The position numbers and the translations under genes were made by a program. Positions 7,901-8,731 of a stretch of 8,731 nt of DNA are shown here, one piece after another. This DNA comes from Bacteroidetes bacterium ADurb.Bin302 (GTDB taxonomy: Bacteria > Bacteroidota > Bacteroidia > Bacteroidales > Paludibacteraceae): the NCBI GenBank assembly GCA_002069025.1, contig MWBK01000216.1:1-8731 (forward strand), given 5' to 3'. A model generated the notes under the pieces. That model was not told the origin of the DNA and searched no databases. It worked only from the letters and a program-made list of their open reading frames with translations. Numbering within the stretch: position 1 is the stretch's first letter; each line of letters starts with the position of its first letter.

Positions 7901-8008
7901 AACAATATCTTCCTGGCCTTCATATTGCTGTAATATGTCTGTCACGAATTGTTCATCGACTTTATCTAACAGTATTTCTTTAATACGCTCTAAATCTTTG
8001 TTTGCCAT
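4982..8008 (-). CDS. terL: Terminase large subunit interrupted by an intein
   Basis: This is the packaging motor: an ATPase that drives DNA through the portal and a nuclease that cuts the concatemer. The precursor has 1008 residues; removal of residues 446-797 leaves 656, near T4 gp17's 610. ATPase domain: Walker A TGSIGWGKS at 109-117 and a Walker B-type GGMDEVNFF at 220-228, with Asp223 and Glu224 as the acidic pair. RNase H-like nuclease: Asp435 in IAQDIGLRKDSFG, Asp872 in RRASADGFQS, and Asp948/Asp951 in YSSKDLADAVA. The first two nuclease motifs are split apart by the intein, so packaging nuclease needs splicing. The chosen ATG lacks a strong ribosome site; only a GAG 12 nt upstream is visible, and no better in-frame start exists. 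It is the first gene after a promoter, with no small subunit beside it. Confidence 0.93.
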   Translation of the reverse strand: MANKDLERIKEILLDKVDEQFVTDILQQYEGQEDIVIEVFKETFSEIIEDADPYKWPVVSPETFLNDPYYCGINPKTGIGIAESMYPALREDFIKIHSPDSTIQEVILTGSIGWGKSFMIEIGLLWQLYLLSCLKSPQRFYNLAPDSPIGIIIISITERQGKKNIFDTVKGMINRCQYFCDNFMYNKKKQADSLIFPNKIELFPASSSHSANIGLNLFSGGMDEVNFFRKIKNSKKSESGNGVFDAARTLYRSLRRRLDSRFMKHGKTPGILYLGSSRVYPNDFTSEHITKSEEIEQKTGKKTVYVMDYNQWTVNRSAYSKEEFQVEIGDLNRRSRILTKHDKPVGKVINVPMDFYDKFEADIENSIRDIAGYGIHAIQPFIGNKDKIVNMFDDTLPRVFSVDVATLSPKPEFVSVEYLMNKPVDPGKSRYIAQDIGLRKDSFGYCLNEDTEITIKGGCVKKIKDIVIGDHVIDMFGESKRVINKFDNGYKDTVTITYSGVELTGTEDHKVLCIKRKNITKWDRVVFPENKKYARFAKKMDYTPTWVCLKDIEEGDFVANVKHKFSQELNWNRDFCWLYGIYLAEGSTVKKENKVCWSLNKNEALYANEIIRILKKEFNRHAWVYQSKTNGSQTVKSHCLDVFMPFVTDGAHNKHINSSFFHKLTDEQIHWILMGLLDGDGHISSTTHQLKWTTVSPNLANQIYIMLTKLGFKPFHNKCFDKLSTHEVHKILLTGDDYFKWIGMKSTNKRDTSYAFKHNDMVFYPIHKKVNSGVKHVYDIEVESTHSYIANGIIVHNCMGYIDGYKKMKREFFNNETQQLETYEERLPICIVELVLEIRPEKEYGEVEIARVRNLIYQSIKRGYKIRRASADGFQSKDMEQQLKRNGIKAEYISMDRTPEPYETFRTAMYDGRIRCVYHPKLEIELNDLERDYSKNGKIDHPPYSSKDLADAVASLVYNMHINPIYTTDDLMIQQVNKVDDSEYSDYNTGDSEKDAFLKWAYSEVIKS
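5618..6673 (-). mobile_element. Intein with LAGLIDADG homing endonuclease in terL
   Basis: This 352-residue in-frame insertion should excise itself from the terminase precursor and join the exteins at FGY | CMGY. All splicing residues are present: Cys446 as residue 1 (CLNEDTEITI, block A), Thr506 and His509 in GTEDHKV (block B), Asp779 and His786 in VYDIEVESTHSY (block F), His796-Asn797 at the end, and Cys798 as the first C-extein residue. Between the Hint halves lie two dodecapeptide motifs of a DOD/LAGLIDADG endonuclease, LYGIYLAEGS (578-587, acid Glu585) and LMGLLDGDGHIS (673-684, acid Asp680). Both acids are kept, so the element looks mobile as well as splicing-competent. It sits four residues after Asp441 of the first nuclease motif, a typical choice of conserved target. 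Base composition looks like the flanking gene, giving no sign of very recent arrival. Confidence 0.93.
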
Positions 8009-8043
8009 AATGTAATTATACTCGAAACTATCATATATTTTAA

Positions 8044-8073
8044 AGTATACTCTAACTTATCAGATAAAGTCAA
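8044..8073 (-). promoter_or_regulatory. Promoter for the terminase gene
   Basis: TTGACT (8073-8068), 18-nt spacer, TATACT (8049-8044): one mismatch from consensus in each box. The start would fall near 8037, with a leader of about 29 nt. The heptamer GAGTATA occurs twice on this strand, at 8052-8046 overlapping the -10 and at 8023-8017 inside the leader, 29 bp apart. The second copy contains TATAAT, but only 6 bases before the ATG. Confidence 0.65.
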
Positions 8074-8100
8074 TTATTTTTTTAACGCATGTGAAACTTG

Positions 8101-8136
8101 TATTTTTTATGAAGATGTATATCTTCGTAAAAAATA
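8101..8136. repeat. Inverted repeat with 16-bp arms, 4-nt loop
   Basis: Arms TATTTTTTATGAAGAT (8101-8116) and ATCTTCGTAAAAAATA (8121-8136) pair at 15 of 16 positions, with a GU-compatible pair at the sixteenth, around GTAT. On both strands the T run is 5' and the A run 3', the reverse of an intrinsic terminator. It lies 28 bp upstream of the terminase -35, so a protein-binding site, cruciform or RNA stabiliser is more likely. Confidence 0.8.
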
Positions 8137-8137
8137 A

Positions 8138-8302
8138 TTATGAATTTTTAAAAATTCGATAGGGAATAAAAAAAAGTCGCCATGGCACATTTCCATTAGC
8201 ATTTACATTTCCATTAGCATTTACATTTCCATTAGCATTTCCATTAGCATTTACATTTCCATTAGCATTTACATTAGCATTTACATTTACATTGGGTTTC
8301 AT
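8138..8302 (-). CDS. Doubtful 54-residue ORF with Asn-X dipeptide repeats
   Basis: The frame starts at ATG 8302 (MKP), then reads 18 Asn-X pairs, X being Val, Ala or Gly in a pattern such as NANGNV, and ends in a hydrophobic/basic tail (PWRLFFIPYRIFKNS) at TAA 8140-8138. The whole repeat is the hexamer array 8188-8295 read on the minus strand. The AAAGGG before the ATG ends only one base upstream, too close to act as a ribosome site, and no promoter is evident. The 16-bp-arm inverted repeat starts one base after the stop. The frame stays open upstream through two 21-bp units to a TAG, but with no other start. It may be a chance frame in a repeat. Confidence 0.2.
   Translation of the reverse strand: MKPNVNVNANVNANGNVNANGNANGNVNANGNVNANGNVPWRLFFIPYRIFKNS
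8142..8157. repeat. Perfect 16-bp AT palindrome
   Basis: GAATTTTTAAAAATTC is self-complementary over its full length and lies 5 bp from the larger inverted repeat. In such AT-rich DNA it could be chance; it is noted because of the clustering of palindromes here. Confidence 0.6.
8188..8295. repeat. Tandem hexamer array, 18 units
   Basis: Seventeen perfect-length hexamers of three kinds, CATTTC, CATTAG and CATTTA, plus a final CATTGG, follow one another without a gap. The dominant order is CATTTC-CATTAG-CATTTA, an 18-bp higher-order unit, with departures towards the right end that look like unit deletion or slippage. The first four bases of each unit never change (CATT), while the last two vary among TC, AG and TA. 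Confidence 0.95.
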
Positions 8303-8368
8303 ACCCTTTATTGACCCTTTTGATTTTAAAAGGTACCCTTTTGATTTTAAAAGGTACCCTTTTGAGGG
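8303..8368. repeat. 21-bp repeat array, block 1
   Basis: Two full 21-bp units and the start of a third. Each unit is the near-palindrome AAAAGGTACCCTTTT followed by GATTTT. GGTACC cores are at 8332 and 8353. The left edge (8303-8321, ACCCTTTATTGACCCTTTT) is the exact reverse complement of 19 bases in the 37-bp repeat that closes blocks 2 and 3, so block 1 and block 2 are bounded by inverted ends. Confidence 0.95.
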
Positions 8369-8374
8369 TTTTTT
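8356..8374 (+). terminator. Weak terminator-like hairpin, rightward
   Basis: ACCCT (8356-8360), loop TTTG, AGGGT (8365-8369), then TTTTT. The stem is only 5 bp and no rightward gene is known in the window, so this is weak. Confidence 0.25.
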
Positions 8375-8402
8375 AGCCTATTTTTAGCCTATTTTTTAGC
8401 TA
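8370..8402. repeat. 11-bp T-tract repeat, three units
   Basis: TTTTTAGCCTA occurs twice exactly (8370-8380, 8381-8391), then a variant TTTTTTAGCTA (8392-8402). The third contains the 12-bp palindrome TTTTAGCTAAAA (8394-8405). T tracts spaced by about one helical turn can bend DNA. The array lies between 21-bp blocks 1 and 2. Confidence 0.85.
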
Positions 8403-8496
8403 AAAGGCACCCTTTTGATTTTAAAAGGTACCCTTTTGATTTTAAAAGGCACCCTTTTGATTTTAAAAGGGTCAATAAAGGGTGCCTTTTAGGTTT
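8402..8496. repeat. 21-bp repeat array, block 2, closed by the 37-bp repeat
   Basis: Three 21-bp units with cores GGCACC (8406), GGTACC (8427) and GGCACC (8448), linked by GATTTT as in block 1. It ends in the first copy of a 37-bp perfect direct repeat (8460-8496) that contains a GGTGCC core in the opposite sense (8481). The C/T change in the core keeps pairing with that inverted core. Confidence 0.95.
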
Positions 8497-8499
8497 TTT
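8443..8499 (+). terminator. Long hairpin followed by T6, terminator-like
   Basis: TAAAAGGCACCCTTT (8443-8457) and AAAGGGTGCCTTTTA (8477-8491) are perfect 15-base complements around a 19-nt loop, followed by GG and TTTTTT (8494-8499). Read rightward it resembles an intrinsic terminator, though the stem is AU-rich and the loop long. Read leftward the stem itself ends in TTTTA. It could stop transcription entering from either side, or simply be a by-product of the repeats. Confidence 0.35.
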
Positions 8500-8548
8500 A
8501 AAAAAATGGCTCAACTTTTTTAAGACATTTGAAAATTTATATAAAAAA

Positions 8549-8569
8549 CCCCCCAAAACCCCCCTTTTT
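8549..8569. other. C6-A4-C6-T5 tract (G6-T4-G6 on the minus strand)
   Basis: Two C6 runs (8549-8554, 8559-8564) around AAAA, next to T5, in DNA otherwise almost without long C or G runs. The minus strand reads GGGGGGTTTTGGGGGG, a sequence type able to form G-quadruplexes. It marks the left edge of repeat block 3. Confidence 0.8.
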
Positions 8570-8669
8570 ATTTTAAAAGGTACCCTTTTTATTTTAAAAG
8601 GTACCCTTTTTATTTTAAAAGGTACCCTTTTTATTTTAAAAGGGTCAATAAAGGGTGCCTTTTAGGTTT
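8562..8669. repeat. 21-bp repeat array, block 3, closed by the 37-bp repeat
   Basis: Four 21-bp units with cores GGTACC at 8579, 8600 and 8621 and a last GGGTCA end. All four carry the linker TATTTT in place of GATTTT in blocks 1 and 2, a single G-to-T change shared by every unit, so the block was homogenised or amplified separately. It ends in the second copy of the 37-bp perfect repeat (8633-8669), 173 bp from the first. Confidence 0.95.
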
Positions 8670-8731
8670 CTAAAACTGCATAAATATTTAAAATAATTAT
8701 TTTAAAATACTTGAATTTTTTGAAGTTTTGT
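8670..8731. other. AT-rich edge with a 20-bp palindrome
   Basis: No gene or promoter is evident. TTTAAAATAATTATTTTAAA (8687-8706) is a perfect 20-bp palindrome of A and T only; it may be chance in such composition, or part of the same structured region. Confidence 0.5.

Noticed and set aside
8015..8020. TATAAT on the minus strand as the -10 of the terminase promoter.
   Set aside because: It ends 6 bases before the ATG, has only TTAAAA at -35 distance, and would give an almost leaderless message; the upstream pair fits better.
8101..8136. The 16-bp-arm inverted repeat as an intrinsic terminator.
   Set aside because: On both strands the T run precedes the stem and the A run follows it, the opposite of what is needed.
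8366..8665. A 99-codon plus-strand open stretch through repeat blocks 2 and 3.
   Set aside because: It has no ATG, GTG or TTG start with a ribosome site, and its openness follows from repeat units whose lengths are multiples of 3.
8188..8669. CRISPR array.
   Set aside because: The repeats are 6 or 21 bp in direct tandem with no unique spacers, and no cas gene is visible.
1..8731. tRNA or rRNA genes.
   Set aside because: I saw no cloverleaf with a TTCGA-type T arm and no rRNA-like conserved stretch on either strand.

Overview
The window is a piece of an AT-rich tailed-phage (or prophage) genome carrying the head-assembly and DNA-packaging block. All recognisable genes lie on the minus strand and read right to left: large terminase (8008 to 4982), portal (4897 to 3254), a MuF/gp7-like minor head protein (3254 to 2148), a 44-residue orphan (2145 to 2011), a prohead protease joined to a scaffold (1966 to 725), and the first 240 codons of the major capsid protein (720 to 1, cut by the window edge). 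The portal, protease and capsid proteins all resemble the T4 lineage (gp20, gp21, gp23), and the order portal / small protein / protease / scaffold / capsid is the T4 order 20-67-68-21-22-23. The MuF-like protein between portal and protease has no counterpart in T4. Strong AGGAG ribosome sites about 7 nt before starts, one-base TAATG overlaps and TTGACA-type promoters suggest a host that uses Shine-Dalgarno initiation and a sigma-70/SigA polymerase, possibly a low-GC Firmicute. Host assignment is only inference.

The genes form one packaging-to-capsid pathway. The terminase cuts and pumps DNA through the portal dodecamer into a prohead built by capsid protein on the scaffold, and the protease then matures the prohead. 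Three promoter-like sites are visible, before the terminase, the portal and the protease.

Two gene-level oddities stand out. The terminase carries a complete 352-residue intein with a LAGLIDADG homing endonuclease, inserted next to the nuclease active-site motif. The protease-scaffold ORF is fused across a run of eight A residues. An internal AGGAG and ATG there would make a separate scaffold, and removing one A would turn the fusion into two genes overlapping as TAATG, the same junction used between portal and MuF-like genes.

The rightmost 720 bases (8009-8731) hold no convincing gene but are densely structured. They contain the terminase promoter, a 16-bp-arm inverted repeat, 18 tandem hexamers (which also read as an Asn-X repeat in a 54-codon minus-strand ORF), three arrays of a 21-bp near-palindromic unit centred on GGTACC, a 37-bp perfect direct repeat, an 11-bp T-tract repeat and a C6-A4-C6 tract. 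The 21-bp period is about two helical turns. That suits an iteron-type protein-binding region, such as a replication origin, packaging site or transcription boundary, but nothing in the window decides which. No small terminase subunit is visible.
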